This document shows, piece by piece, positions 1 to 10,973 of a stretch of 64,000 nucleotides of DNA. Every line of letters starts with the position of its first letter. The stretch's first letter is position 1. This DNA comes from Diphasiastrum complanatum (lineage: Eukaryota; Streptophyta; Lycopodiopsida; Lycopodiales; Lycopodiaceae), in contig CM055113.1 of NCBI GenBank assembly GCA_029204225.1, forward strand, positions 27,818,272 to 27,882,271, read 5' to 3'. The notes beneath the pieces are model-generated. The model saw only the letters and a list, made by a program, of their open reading frames with translations. It was not told where the DNA came from and searched no databases. The position numbers and the translations under genes were made by a program.

Positions 1-213
1 GAGGTGTTTGATGTCTTTGTCAAGTTCAAGATTGCAAGGGAGGTCCAATTTTTTACAAATATCAAGTGCTTGAGAAGTGACAATGTTGGGGAGTACATTT
101 CTACCAAGTTCAAAGCATTTTGTGATGAAAATGGGATCAAGAGGGAGTACACAAGCCCAAGGACACCACAACAAAATGGAGTGGCCGAGAGGAAGAATAG
201 AACCTTATGTGGA
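1..213 (+). mobile_element. Ty1/copia integrase core fragment (element A), cut by the window edge
   Basis: The plus strand encodes the C-terminal half of a copia integrase catalytic core. The second catalytic Asp is in LRSDNVGEY near 75-100 and the catalytic Glu is in NGVAERKNRTL near 175-210. The upstream part lies outside the window. After KNRTL the match stops abruptly and no RT or RNase H follows, so most of pol is deleted. Integrase inserts retrotransposon cDNA into the host chromosome; this copy cannot be functional. Confidence 0.9.
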
Positions 214-600
214 GCCAAATTTTTGACAATTCTAATCTAGAATTAGATTTGGAGCCATCAAGGCTCAATCATATGAATCAAGTGCTCAAGGCAAGTTGAA
301 TTTGGCAACATTCTTTATGCACTTAATAACTTGATTAATATACCATCAAGTGCACAAAATGCCTTGGAATTCATAGCTTGTCATGATGTATAGTGTTGAA
401 GTGTGCTACAAGTATATAGACACCTTTATTGAACACCTTGTAAGGGATCCTTTAAGAGGTGGTGAAAGATCCTTCATGGACATCATTCTCTATTGAAGTC
501 TCAAAAGTTCCTTGTTTGCAGCTGGATTTTTTATACACTTCTAAAGTATTCATTCATCAAGCAAAGAGAGTTGCAGATAGATCAAGCTAAATTTGAGGAG
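214..600 (+). other. Non-pol 3' region of element A ending in a polypurine tract
   Basis: No pol homology is visible here. The stretch leads into a purine-rich tract (aaatttgaggag, 589-600) placed directly before an LTR start at 601. The polypurine tract primes plus-strand DNA synthesis in LTR retrotransposons. The position and orientation agree with the plus-strand integrase fragment upstream, so I read 1-691 as the decayed 3' end of one element. Confidence 0.55.
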
Positions 601-691
601 TGTGAGAAATTGCCAAAAAATTGGCAAATCTAGCTTGATCAAAACCATGTAGATTGTACACAAGTGGGTCCCACACATGTGAGTCCGTGTA
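601..691 (+). repeat. Start of 3' LTR of element A (LTR family S, truncated)
   Basis: The sequence starts TGTGAGAAATTGCC, follows a polypurine tract, and matches by eye the starts of the LTRs at 17326 and 3674 (shared words ttggcaaatctagc and ccatgtag). Similarity fades near 691. The first bases contain a short inverted repeat, TTGCCAA with TTGGCAA. Confidence 0.6.
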
Positions 692-1481
692 TACAACATG
701 GTGATGTCCAACAAATATTTTTTCAAAATATGTTTGGTTATATTGTTGGCAGTAGCAAAAAAATGACTTGTGTTTGAAGGAAAAGATATTGCTGAATTGG
801 ATACACATGACGAACCTAGATCAGACCAGTCAGTATCTGTGATAGAACATCAGTGGGCCATTTATTGTATTGAGTTGAAGGAAGAACACCAAAATACTCA
901 TTATAAACCCAGATTTTATACCTCTATAATAAAGAGGTATTTTTAAGTACTGGAAAATATATATGTCAATAACAACCTTCATGTGTCGATCATGTTACAT
1001 GACACATAATATAAGTAAGCCATCGATTTTTTAAAATCATTCTTCAGAGGCAGTTATATGCAATCAATGCATTTCTCTTACAGTAACATCATATATAAAA
1101 CAGTCTGTATAAAAATTTCTAAAATATACTATTGATAAACCTTTTTAGTCAGCCATGTACTGAATTGAACATTATTTACTACTGTAGGTATAATTGCAGT
1201 TCATAAATATGTACATTTTCTCTTTATAGTGAACAATAACTGAGAAAAAACTGCCAAAAGAAGATTGTTTTCACATACATAACCGATTTAATCGGCTGGT
1301 CATCATAACTGATACTAATAACCTGGTTAAAACCACCAAGTTCTCTGGTGAACCCAATCATAAATATGTTAATGAAGTACTCGTTCTTCAGCAAAGGCCC
1401 TTTAACAACCCAGTACTCAGCTACGAACTCAGAAAAACAGCGAACACCGTTAATGGAAAAAGCACAAAAAGATGTACCAAA
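692..1481. other. No gene seen
   Basis: AT-rich sequence with no supported coding region, RNA gene or clear repeat boundary. It probably contains further decayed LTR sequence. Confidence 0.5.
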
Positions 1482-2185
1482 TTAAATAGAGAACAAAAGC
1501 TGAAACATGACGAACAGAAGGGAGTAACAACTAACACAAACCAACAACTGGCTAGTCAACAAGACAATGAAAAAAGCCAGGTAAAGGTTGTCAAAAACAA
1601 AAGAAAGACGAAACCACACACCGCCCCATAGACCACAGGCAAGGAACCAAGCACCGAAAAAGGTAGCACAAGAGAGAAAAAACCACGCAGCACGTATCTG
1701 AGACCCCATAATCACCACGACAGCGCAACAGAGCACATACCAAACCTCACACACAAAGTTATATACTAAAAGGCCATGAAAAGACCAGAAAAACGTGCCA
1801 ATCTGAGGGCAGCAAATCCATAGCCACAACGCACCACACCCAAAAACCACAGCCAGCATCAAACTCAAAACGAAACAGCCACACCAAATCCGTCGAGAAG
1901 CCAGAAACCATGGAGGCCTCAGCTCGGAAAGAAGGAAAACCACACCTCGCCAACAAAACTCAGAAGAGAGGAGAACGCACCCAAGGACGTACGAACACAA
2001 GCGGACGAAGGAACAAGAAATGTGCCAAAGCCCCAAGGAAAAATAAAGAACCCTCGTAACAAAAAACCAAGACCAAGAAGCAGGAAAACCAAGCAGCACC
2101 CACAAAACACACTAGCATGTGAAGAACTAGCATGAAAGAGAAACATCCGAAAAAACCAGAAGAACAGAGAACAGAAGGTAGCCAA
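1482..2185 (-). other. Strand-skewed segment with long overlapping minus-strand open frames
   Basis: The plus strand is strongly A/C-rich and poor in T for about 650 bases, unlike its surroundings. The minus strand therefore reads as overlapping open frames of 207, 88 and 65 codons, very rich in Trp, Cys, Phe, Leu and Val. Two frames stay open over the same bases, which is what base skew produces. I recognise no protein domain. A decayed non-LTR element or captured sequence is possible. The open frames are most likely a compositional artefact. Confidence 0.35.
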
Positions 2186-2577
2186 ATAAAATTTTAACTA
2201 CAAGAGTCAAAAAATGACAAACCGTAAGTAATCAAAAACTTGCATAGAAAAATAGCACTTTACATTGATAGGTCCATATACTAGTACGATATGTAACTAG
2301 ATATGACACTGGCCCTTTCTTTCTCAAAAAAGAGTCAACTACATAAAATTCATTAGCCTATATTTCTTGCAAGGTAAGTAGGCATTTGACAGAAAGTACA
2401 CATCCAACACTCCATTTTCTTCGATAGTTTTCTTCCTCACTTCAATTATAGTCATGTCTTTTTTTTTTTTGCATAGATTAGCTGCCAAGCATTGACAATC
2501 ACATAATCAGTATTTCATGCTCCATGATCCATGGTCCATCAATTATTTTCCAAACTTAGAAAAAAACTGAGCAAAGC

Positions 2578-2579
<2 letters not shown>

Positions 2580-2608
<29 letters not shown>
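2580..2608. repeat. (GT)n microsatellite
   Basis: An uninterrupted run of about 14 GT dinucleotides on the plus strand. Confidence 0.97.
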
Positions 2609-2610
<2 letters not shown>

Positions 2611-2914
2611 CCACCATCCTTCCCACAACAACATAACACACCAGGTGCAACAACATGCAACCAAGTGTGGTATGCATGTTGTTCACCATATTAGTAAGAT
2701 GCATACCTAATAAATAACTCGTCTTAGTTGCACAACATCCGCACAAAGGAAATTCATCACTTAGGAATCTGAACACGTGTCCTCTCAATGTTTCTTCTTT
2801 GAAACCCTTTACAATTGAAACGCAGCCTCTTTTTAATTAAAGCGAATATATAATAAAGGAAATATTTGTGACAAAATAACCTTATATGAAAATGAGGTTG
2901 GTCCATTTGGATCC

Positions 2915-3646
2915 TCATAAATGAGCTGTAAGGATGTAAAATGAAGTTCCTTTCTCTATTACGAAATGTGACATGTTAGACAAATGTAACCGTAATAGAC
3001 CACAATTATTATTGGGGACAATGTTTTTATTGAAAAAAGTAAAAGGGTTGACGACATGGATTAAATAAATATCATCAATGTATCGGAAAGAATAATTAAA
3101 CATTTGCAATAGATCCCATCTATTGAGACTAGCCAATCTAATACAAAATCTATATTCGAAGTAGAAAAAATATAGATTGCACACTGAAAAGCCCATAGGG
3201 ATACCCATAATTTGCTTCCAAATGCCATCTCCCAACCTTACATAAATATTTTGACATAGCCGAGATGTGATGACTTCAATTCTATAAATATCAAAAGAGA
3301 CACCCTGAATTGGTCTATCTTTAGACCACACACCATTTTTTTCCCTACTAGGAAACTCATGAAAGGAAATGAAGGACTTTTGAGTAACCTCAAAGGCTTA
3401 TTCTATGACCTACTCAAGTACATTAATCAAGCCAAACTTTCCAAATAGTGGTATCGATTCATTTTTCATATCTGTTGAAAATACTGAATAGACCTTGTTA
3501 GGGATATTAAACGCAAATTCGAATGAATCAATAGGCCAAAAACAGCAACACCGATTTCCAGCATGCAAAAAGAACTCTTTTTGTTTTCTCTTACATAAGT
3601 CTTGCAACGGGGTTAAACAAGAAGTCAAAACACATGTGATAACCAA
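2915..3646 (-). mobile_element. Penelope-like element reverse transcriptase remnant
   Basis: The minus strand, read across at least two frames, carries the order expected for a Penelope-like RT. First comes a segment around 3400-3560 reading NIPNKVYSVFSTDMKN, comparable to the motif A region. Next is GIPMG near 3190-3210, then an FYFEYRF segment, then the catalytic box RYIDDI near 3060-3090. GIPMG followed by an F/Y-rich stretch and a YxDD box separates this family from copia RT, which has YVDD in a different context. Stops and frame changes around 3330-3420 show it is dead. No GIY-YIG endonuclease domain is seen, so the subgroup is unresolved. Penelope-like elements have been reported in conifers; whether this copy belongs to that lineage is inference. 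Confidence 0.65.
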
Positions 3647-3673
3647 TGCACATTGCTGAAAAATGCATTTATG

Positions 3674-3990
3674 TGTGAAAAATTGCCTACATTGGCAAAT
3701 CTAGCCATGTAGAATATTGTATATTTTGTCAATATTTTTTGTTAGACACTTGAATGGCCAAAGTGCCACTTGTCAATCCACACTTAATGTATGTTACCAC
3801 GAGTCAAGAGGAGTGGTTGTGTCCATTTGGTAGTGATTCCTACTTTGTAGGATCTAGACCATGATTTATGATGAGATTTGTACCTACCATGAACCTACCA
3901 AGCATGACTCTTGGATCTAGGCTAGGGTTTTCACATTAGGGCACGAAAGTTGAGTCTACTTCCTTATTCTCATTGTTGTGTTTCTGATTG
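3674..3990 (+). repeat. LTR fragment, family S
   Basis: Starts TGTGAAAAATTGCC and aligns by eye with the LTR at 17326 over about 300 bases. Shared landmarks in the same order are ggcaaatctagc, ccatgtag, gtgattccta, accaagcatgactct and agggtttt. There is no polypurine tract before it and no PBS after it, so it is a solo or truncated LTR. The right end merges with the minus-strand LTR of element D. Confidence 0.65.
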
Positions 3991-3999
3991 AGTGAGTGA

Positions 4000-4611
4000 G
4001 TTACAACGAGTAATGCACATGTATTTATATTGCTACAGGACAAGACTTTTGGCCTTTTATTTATAGGTCTTTTGGCCTTCTAATGCTGTAACAGTAGATA
4101 TCTAATTGTTAACGACGGTTGATATTCAAATAGATGCTCTGTTTCTAGGGTCGAATAAATTTTGTTCGCAAATTATTCGTGACAGTCCATCTCTTCGTCT
4201 CAGCTTCGTGTTTCGTGAATTATTCGCGACACTTGTCTCTTCGTGACATTTTCGTCTTTCGTGAATTGTTCGTGACAGATGACAATTCTTGAGCTTGAAG
4301 AAAAAATCTAGAATATTTTGCAACTGTTTACAACAATTTCACGACATCTAAGGTTTGAACAAGAAACAAAATATTTCGTGACAAGATTCTGTTCGTGAAT
4401 CTTTCGAGCTTCAACATGAAAGCCACGAGCTTCTACGAGTAGCTATTTAGCGAATCTTTTGAGTTGACTGCAAGACAAAGTTCGTGAATCCTTTGAGGTT
4501 GATCACGAATAGAAATGTTTTGAGTTCATGTTCGTTTCTTTCTCATCCTTTGTCAAGTAAACTGCGCGCTTTGTTAGTAGAATCAAGATCTGTCTGATCA
4601 ATTGTTCTACA
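4000..4611 (-). repeat. Putative 3' LTR of element D (minus strand)
   Basis: The high-coordinate end, read on the minus strand, starts TGTAGAACAATTG immediately after a purine-rich tract, as expected for a 3' LTR. A TATA-like ATATAAATAC lies near 4021-4030 in the same orientation. The low-coordinate boundary is uncertain, and I did not find a convincing partner copy at 9455 onward. Confidence 0.45.
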
Positions 4612-4627
4612 GCTCCCTCTCAAAGTG
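4612..4627 (-). promoter_or_regulatory. Polypurine tract of element D
   Basis: On the minus strand this reads CTTTGAGAGGGAGC directly before the LTR start. The motif GAGAGGGAGC recurs at the same kind of position at 48819-48832. Confidence 0.6.
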
Positions 4628-4639
4628 GCAGTTGGATTA

Positions 4640-5205
4640 ACCCCAATCTTCTTCGCTGCTTCTCCAAAACAAAGCTTTATTGATTGGCTTTGTAAAGATA
4701 TCAGCTGTCATTTTCTCTGTGGGTATGAAGACTGTCTTCAGTATCTTCTTCTTGACTAAGTCCGAATCACATGATATTTGATAGCTATGTGCTTCGTTTT
4801 TTTAGTAAAATACAGGATCTTTTGTGATAGATTGCTGAAGTGTTATCCATTAACAAGACATAAGGTACATAAACAGATTCATCAAATCCTTCCAACATCT
4901 GTTTGATCCAGATCAACTCATTTGCCATCTTGACTGTTGCTACATATTCCGCTTCACAAGAAGATTGAGCTACTGTTGTTTGCTTCTTGCTTATCCAGAG
5001 TATGGTTGCGCCACATGCTAGAGTACAACCTCCTGAAATACTTTTGCTATCATCCTTCATGGATGCCTAGCTTGCGTCACTGTAAGATTCGATGTGAAAT
5101 CCAGTTTCCTTTGAATAACACAGTCCATAGTCTTTTGTTTCTTGGAGATATTGTAGTACTCTCTTTGCCAACTTCCAATGCAACAATCCTGGGTTCTGAT
5201 TATAT
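4640..5205 (-). pseudogene. Copia RNase H remnant (element D)
   Basis: The minus strand encodes the end of copia pol in two frames. The N-terminal part (near 5060-5200) contains a degraded HWKLAKR/LQYLQ-type connection. The RNase H core (4785-5060) contains the conserved blocks SKKQTTVAQSSCEAEY and MDNTSAI, the usual S/T-CEAEY and DN-SA copia RNase H signatures. RNase H removes RNA from the RNA:DNA hybrid during retrotransposition. A frameshift near 5057 and the loss of the rest of RT make it a pseudogene. Its polypurine tract and LTR follow directly downstream. Confidence 0.85.
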
Positions 5206-5764
5206 TAAGGATCAAAAAATTCATGATCGAATTTTTTTGACCCAAGCATATTTTCCGACCCAAATGTCATTTTTGTCAAAGAGAGATTTTTTGACCTTGG
5301 GTTGGGTTGGATCGGTTCTAATTTTTTAAAGCACCTTGGACCCTGGATCGGATCGGGTCTAATTTATCCAGGCGTCTTCAACCCCGGATCGGATCGGGTC
5401 TAATAAATCTGACTCTTGTATAAATCCGGCCTAGTGTATAAATTTTGACCCTTTGTATCTTATCTGACCCTTTTTATATTTTTCGATACTGTTAATTAGA
5501 TAATCTGACCCACATACTGTTAAAATAACGGCTACTTTCTGTGGGACTATAAGTAGATTAACTTAGGATTCCAATGCACTAGTCAACTGACTTCCAATCA
5601 TCAATGATGGAGTTACTCTAGCAAGCATCTTTTGTAACAATGATTCAGACATCATTTTGTAACGAGGATTAGTGGTTAAGTAAGTTTAGAATTAGCTAGT
5701 TAGGATTGTTGTATTCCAATTTTATATCATCAACTTATTCAGCTGAAGCGATTTTTTGAGCACC
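5206..5764. repeat. Intervening AT-rich insert with three GGATCGG-type repeats
   Basis: This stretch interrupts the copia mosaic. The word ggatcgg(atcgg)gtctaa occurs at about 5309 (variant), 5345 and 5386, the last two being nearly identical 18-mers 41 bases apart. No coding capacity is seen. It could be the end of an unrelated LTR or a DNA-element subterminal region; I could not define its ends. Confidence 0.4.
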
Positions 5765-8165
5765 TACTATTTTGTGCCCAGCTTGCAACCAATGGTGTGC
5801 TTGTTGGATGGAAGATCCACAAGCTCCCATGTCTTGTTGGCCATCAAAGCATCATATTCCTCCTTCATGGCAAGAAACCATTCCACAAATTGAGTGCATC
5901 ATATACATCCTTTGGCTCCTCATGTGAAATAAAATAAGCACAATTAGTGGAGTTGAGATTCACTTGCTTGCCTCTATCTTCATATGTAAGCCTCCTAGGC
6001 TCGGATCTTTCTCTTTGAGATCTCCTTGGTGAAAAGATTCGAGGTGACTCCTCCTCAATTCTCGGCCCCATCTCTCCATGATAGTCTTCAAGGGTGATGA
6101 TTGGAGTATCTTTTTGAGAATCTTTGAACTTGGCCTCCTCAAGAATGTATTTTTAATCCTCATGGAATATAACATCCCTACTCTCAATTGTAGTTGAGGT
6201 AGAGGGAACATAGATTCTGTAAGCCTTCTTGTTGGATGCATATCCAACCATGATCCCTTTGATAGAATTAGGATCATCTCTTTTTCTTGTTTCCAAGGGT
6301 ACATGAACAAAGCAAGCACATCCAAAAACTCTAAGGTGATCTACCTCAGGTTTCTTCTTAAACAAGACTTCATAAGGTGATTTTCCAACAAGTGCATTGT
6401 GAGGTAATCTATTGCACAAATAGTTTGCACAATTTATTGCTTCACCCCAATATTCAATAGGCAAAGAAGCCTCAACTCGGATTGCTTTAGCACATTCACA
6501 TACAGATCGACTTTTCCTCTCAGCAACTCCATTTTGAAATGGAGAATAAGCACAAGAAAACTCTCTCTTTATTCCTTCACCTTCACAATATTCATAAAAC
6601 TTGTTGGATATGTATTCGCCTCCTCCATCACATCTTAAAGCTTTAAGTTTGAAAGAAAATTGTTTCTCAACATAAGCTTTGAAGATTAGGAAGTGATCAA
6701 ATACCGTAGCTTTTGAAGAAAGTAGATACAACCAAGTATATCTTGTAAAGTCATCAATAAAGGTGACAAAACATGTTGCACCACCAATACTTTTAGAAGA
6801 ACATCCGAGTGTATAAGCTCCAAAGGATGAGTAGTCTTAATAAAAGACTTTTGATATGGCTTTCTATGTGATTTTGCAATAGCACAAGCCTCACAAGGCT
6901 TGAAATCTTTGGAAAGTGATTTTGGAAGGCCAATAGCCTTCTCTTTCTTGACCATAGAAGACATAGACTTAAAGTAAGGATGCCCCAACCTTCTCTGCCA
7001 TGACTCCTCCTTATAAAAAAGAGCAACTTCACAAAAGCTCGCATTCTCATAAGAATTCAACTTGAAAATTCCACCATATCTAGATCCATCAACTAGGACC
7101 TCATCATGTTTCTTGATAAAGCAAGTATTGGAATTGAACTTTACATCACAACCATTATCAAGCAACTTTCTAACACTAATCAAGTTCTTTGTAAGTTAAG
7201 GAATGAACAGAACATTGGAAAGTGAGAGAACTTTAGAAGAAGCAAGTTTTAATGGAATGTTGCCAATTCCTTCTATAGAGCACTCATGATCATTTGCAAT
7301 GTAAACAGATCTCTTAAGTCCTTTGTAAGGTACAATTGAGTCAAAAGACTCCTTTGAATAGCACATATGTGAAGAAGCTCCACTATCTATGTACCAAGCT
7401 CCATCTTTCTTGAAACATGATGAAGAAAAACTAGACACCATGAGTGATCCTTCTCCATCACTTGCAAGAAAATCTTCTTCAATCTCTTTGGAGAGATTTG
7501 CTTGCTTGAGTTGGTTTTTCTTCTTAAAGCAATTAGAGGCATAGTGCCCCTTCTTGCCACAAAAGAAACACTTGACTTTCTTTTTCTTGGTCTTTGAAGT
7601 AGAAGGATGAGATGAATCATCCTCTTCACCATCTTTGTCTTGATCCTTGGCTTTGTCTTTGTTGGATGCTTGAGAAAACTGGTTCTTACTCCTTCCTTTA
7701 TGCTTGTCCTTGACAAAGAGGGCTTTGTCACTTCCACCATGCTCGAGTTTGTTCATCCTAGAAAGTTTATAACTTTGCCTAGCTTCTTCAGAAATGAGAA
7801 TTCCTTGGAGAGATTCTAAATTAGGCAACTCCTCCTTAATGGAAAAGGATTGACCAAGATTATCATAGTCATCTTTCAAGCCATTTAGAATGACTTAGCT
7901 CATCTTGGTTAATAGTAACACCAACACAGGAAAGCTCTCTATGAAGATCTTTTACTCTCAGAACATAGTTTGATGCACTCTCCTCACTTCTTTGAAAACT
8001 AAGAGTGAGTATTCTAGAAGTATTTTTTGCTTCATAGATGGACTTAAGTGCATCCCAAGAATCTTTAACTGTGGTGCAAGAACGTATCTCTCTCAAAATT
8101 TCATTAGATACATTCATCTTAATGAAATGTAGAGCCATTCTAGCTCTCTTCCTATACTTAGGTAT
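5765..8165 (-). pseudogene. Copia gag-protease-integrase (element E), broken
   Basis: On the minus strand the order is gag (about 8165-7500, including MALHFIKMNVSNEILREI), a CCHC zinc knuckle CFFCGKKGHYASNC (about 7570-7520), protease with DSGASSHM (about 7390-7360), the GAG-pre-integrase domain, and the integrase core with LRCDGGGEY and NGVAERKSRS (6731-6153). A short start of the RT domain follows near 5780-5880. Frame changes occur near 7870, 7190, 6700 and 6070. The first His of the integrase HHCC zinc finger appears to be Gln (WQRRLGHP instead of WHRRLGHP). No LTRs of its own are seen. It sits between two halves of element D, suggesting an insertion followed by loss of the ends. Confidence 0.88.
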
Positions 8166-9335
8166 TCCAATCTCGAATAGTTCTTCTTGTACTCAGAAAA
8201 TATTTGTTTCGAGGAAACAAAGTGTGAGGTGGCTCCTGAATCAAGTACTACTTCTCGAATTTTAAAATTAGATGAACAACATAGATAAGCACTAATATAA
8301 GTTGTTGAGTTCCTTGTTGTCCTGTCTTCTGCTGCTCTGGAGCATTCTGCTTTGTCTTCGATATAGTTTGAATATGAAGGTTCGCTTCGATTATGCTCCT
8401 TTTTGTTTTTGAGATTCTAATAATAGTCTACTGCTGCATGACCCCGTTTATGACAATGAATGCATTCAATTTTTGGATTTAATCAACACTTTTCTTTTGT
8501 GTGACCTGATCTTCTGCACATGTTGCAGGTCTTCTTATCACAAAAATTCTTCTGTTGTTTACCAGATTATTGTTCATTTGTCTTAGACTCACTCTTCTTA
8601 GATGACTCCCTCTTAAACTTAGACTTCTTAGAAGATTTATTATTCTAAGTAAATAGAACATTTTCGGAATCACCATTGTCGTCATAGTGTTCATGAGCTT
8701 CTACTTCCTCCTTAACTCCGTCTATTGCCTTTTGAAGTGTCATTGTCGCATCTTTCGCCAATAAGGTTCTTGTTGTGTGGAATGACTTGGGTAGGGTTCG
8801 AAGAAATAACTAAGCTGCTTTTCCTTAGAAATTGTATTTTCTGCACCAGAATTCTGCAAGGAAATAAACAAAATCTTTTATCTTTCGCATGAATGTGTTC
8901 AGGTCTTTGTCGTCCCACTGTAGGTAAGTTAATTGGTCTTCCAAGAATGTGATCTGATTACGAGATTGAGTCTCATTCTTGGTTTGCAATTCTTCTCATA
9001 AATCCTTTGCATTCGAAATTGATGTAAGATCTAGCATTATATTGTCATGCACTAAAGATGCAATAATTGCTATAGCTTTGTCATTTTTTAAACCCCATTC
9101 CCGAAGTTCTTTGTCACGAGTAGCTACTGGCTTCTCCTCTATTGGTTCTACCCATTGTCATAGACCTTCGCTCTTCAACAAGAGTGAAGTCTTTAATCTC
9201 CAAATCAGGTAGTTTGGACCTTCTAGGTCCAAGATTGTAGTGATCTTAGCTTGAATATTGATGATCGACAACATCTTCTATTTCTGAATAACCTCCAGAT
9301 AGCAACTTGTTGATAGATGTATGAAGAATGCTAAG
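8166..9335 (-). pseudogene. Copia gag-protease remnant (element D)
   Basis: The minus strand reads a different copia lineage from element E. Two zinc knuckles occur: CNMCRRSGHTKEKC (8486-8527) and a second CIHCHKRGH just downstream. The protease active site LDSGATSH lies near 8228-8259. Upstream gag runs to about 9335, just before a PBS at 9441. Several stops break the frame. With the RNase H and LTR at 4000-5205 this gives the two ends of one element, with element E and an unrelated insert between them; that pairing is inference from order and strand. Confidence 0.75.
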
Positions 9336-9346
9336 AGGGGTGTGAA

Positions 9347-9460
9347 GATACCACTGTATCGACTCTGATTCATTCTGATATCACTGTATAAGCTTTGAAC
9401 CTGTATACTTTGATACCATTGTATCAGATTTAATTTCGTATGCTCTGATACCACTGTAGG
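9347..9460 (-). repeat. Array of four PBS-like repeats
   Basis: The motif gata(c/t)ca(c/t)tgta occurs four times, starting near 9347, 9377, 9411 and 9447, at spacings of about 30, 34 and 36 bases. The last copy is embedded in the sequence that matches a tRNA-iMet primer-binding site. The copies are imperfect. Confidence 0.7.
9441..9453 (-). promoter_or_regulatory. Primer-binding site of element D
   Basis: On the minus strand this reads TGGTATCAGAGCA, which is one base off the TGGTATCAGAGCC found at 18028 and 38641. This is the plant copia PBS complementary to the 3' end of initiator methionine tRNA. It separates gag (lower coordinates) from the candidate 5' LTR. Confidence 0.75.
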
Positions 9461-10060
9461 AAATATAGTAAGTGTGATGATTAATTCTTGATCTATTGTT
9501 TGAGTAAGAATTTGAATCAGTGTTTTTGAATCTCTCTACTCTAGTGTTATATTTGAGGACCTATGGATCTCACAGATATTGTCACAAGAAAAGTTATCTT
9601 ATTTGTAGAGAATTTAATTAGTCTAGTGGATGCTATTCTACTACAGTTTATGGTCTGCAGATGCTTGAGTACAGTTCTTCATTTTGATTGGATCTCCAGT
9701 TATCGTAGGAGACAGACAAGTCTATTAAGATGAATGAATGCTCTTTTTCTTGCATTTGGTGCTAGAAATAGGAGCATTTAACTCAAAAGAGTATCTGGGA
9801 TACTCAGGGTTGAGTTTTAAGCATTCTATATCTTAATGATTCTCCTAGAGATTCTAGCTAAATGAATTATCATATCTTAGAATTTGGATTCTAAGGATAT
9901 TTGTACTTGGAAGCTTATGAATCATCTGTCAGAGTTGTGGATAATTTCAGACTGTAATTATAATTATTTTATTATTTCTTTAATTTTAATCTCTTAAGTT
10001 AGGTTATCTCGCCATCTTGAAGCAAGGTTTCCCTCAAGATATCCCTAAAAGACAATCCTC
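9455..10060 (-). repeat. Candidate 5' LTR of element D
   Basis: The position next to the PBS and the terminal tgtagg (minus strand ...CCTACA) make an LTR end likely here. The right boundary is not visible, and the sequence does not obviously match the LTR ending at 4611. Confidence 0.35.
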
Positions 10061-10973
10061 ACGATGGCCATCGGTTTTTTTACTAGATTACACATATCGA
10101 TGGCCCGGTTGAGGTCGTTATTAATTTTGTTGTTTTTTTTAGTAGATTTTATCTATTTTAGTACAAGAAAAGAGAAAGAGATCAAAAGACAAGACATGCA
10201 AAATAATCTCATGATTATTTTTTAGAAAGTTGTAGCAAATCACAAGAAACTCCACCAATGCACACTAAAACTCAAATTTCAAAAGAAGCTCTTTAAGGTT
10301 GCATGTGGCATGGACCTTAAATAAAGCCATATACCTCTATAACCTTCTACACATCCCAACAAGTCAACAAGTGATTGCTAAGAAATATGCCAAAATTCTT
10401 TGCAATCAATTCATGGAAGGACATGACTATACTTTACCCTTCATCTTAGAAAAGAGTCACAAAGAAGTGCATTGATTTTCTATCTTGGCCTCTCTCATTA
10501 AGTGAAAAAAAGGGATTGCCCCTAAATCAGCATGTTTTTTGCTCTATAAAAGTGCTACATATTTTTCCATTCTTACATTCAAATTGTCATAATATAAAAG
10601 GCACAAACTTAAGTGCTTCCATAGTGAAGTTACCATGAAAATTATTTTACATGTTGCCCCATCCAAATTCTCTAGTTAGAGTATATGATGATTTGGAGCT
10701 TGCCCAATAGTCTATCAAATGTTTAACAATTTGCAGCATAATATTGCCTTTGACAATGATTACTCATTGGAAAAGGTGTAAGGCCAAGAGGTACTTGAGA
10801 TATCCACACTTGTGTGATCCAGAAATTAGACTATATGCTAATCATGCCAAACTAGAGAAGAAATACAGTTGCTGGGTTGAGTACCAATTGACACAATCAA
10901 ATCCATAGCCAGAAAATGTGTGAATCATCAACTGAATCAACTTATAACAAGAAGTCAGATAGAAACTTGGCTG
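10061..10973. other. No gene seen; 3' flank of the Bet v 1-like gene
   Basis: AT-rich with no supported coding segment. The part just below 10974 must contain the 3' untranslated region of the minus-strand gene, but no clear polyadenylation signal stands out. Confidence 0.5.

Noticed and set aside
1482-2105. A 207-codon frame that looks like a multi-pass membrane protein
   Set aside because: The hydrophobic composition follows from the base skew, neighbouring frames are also open, and no family signature is present.
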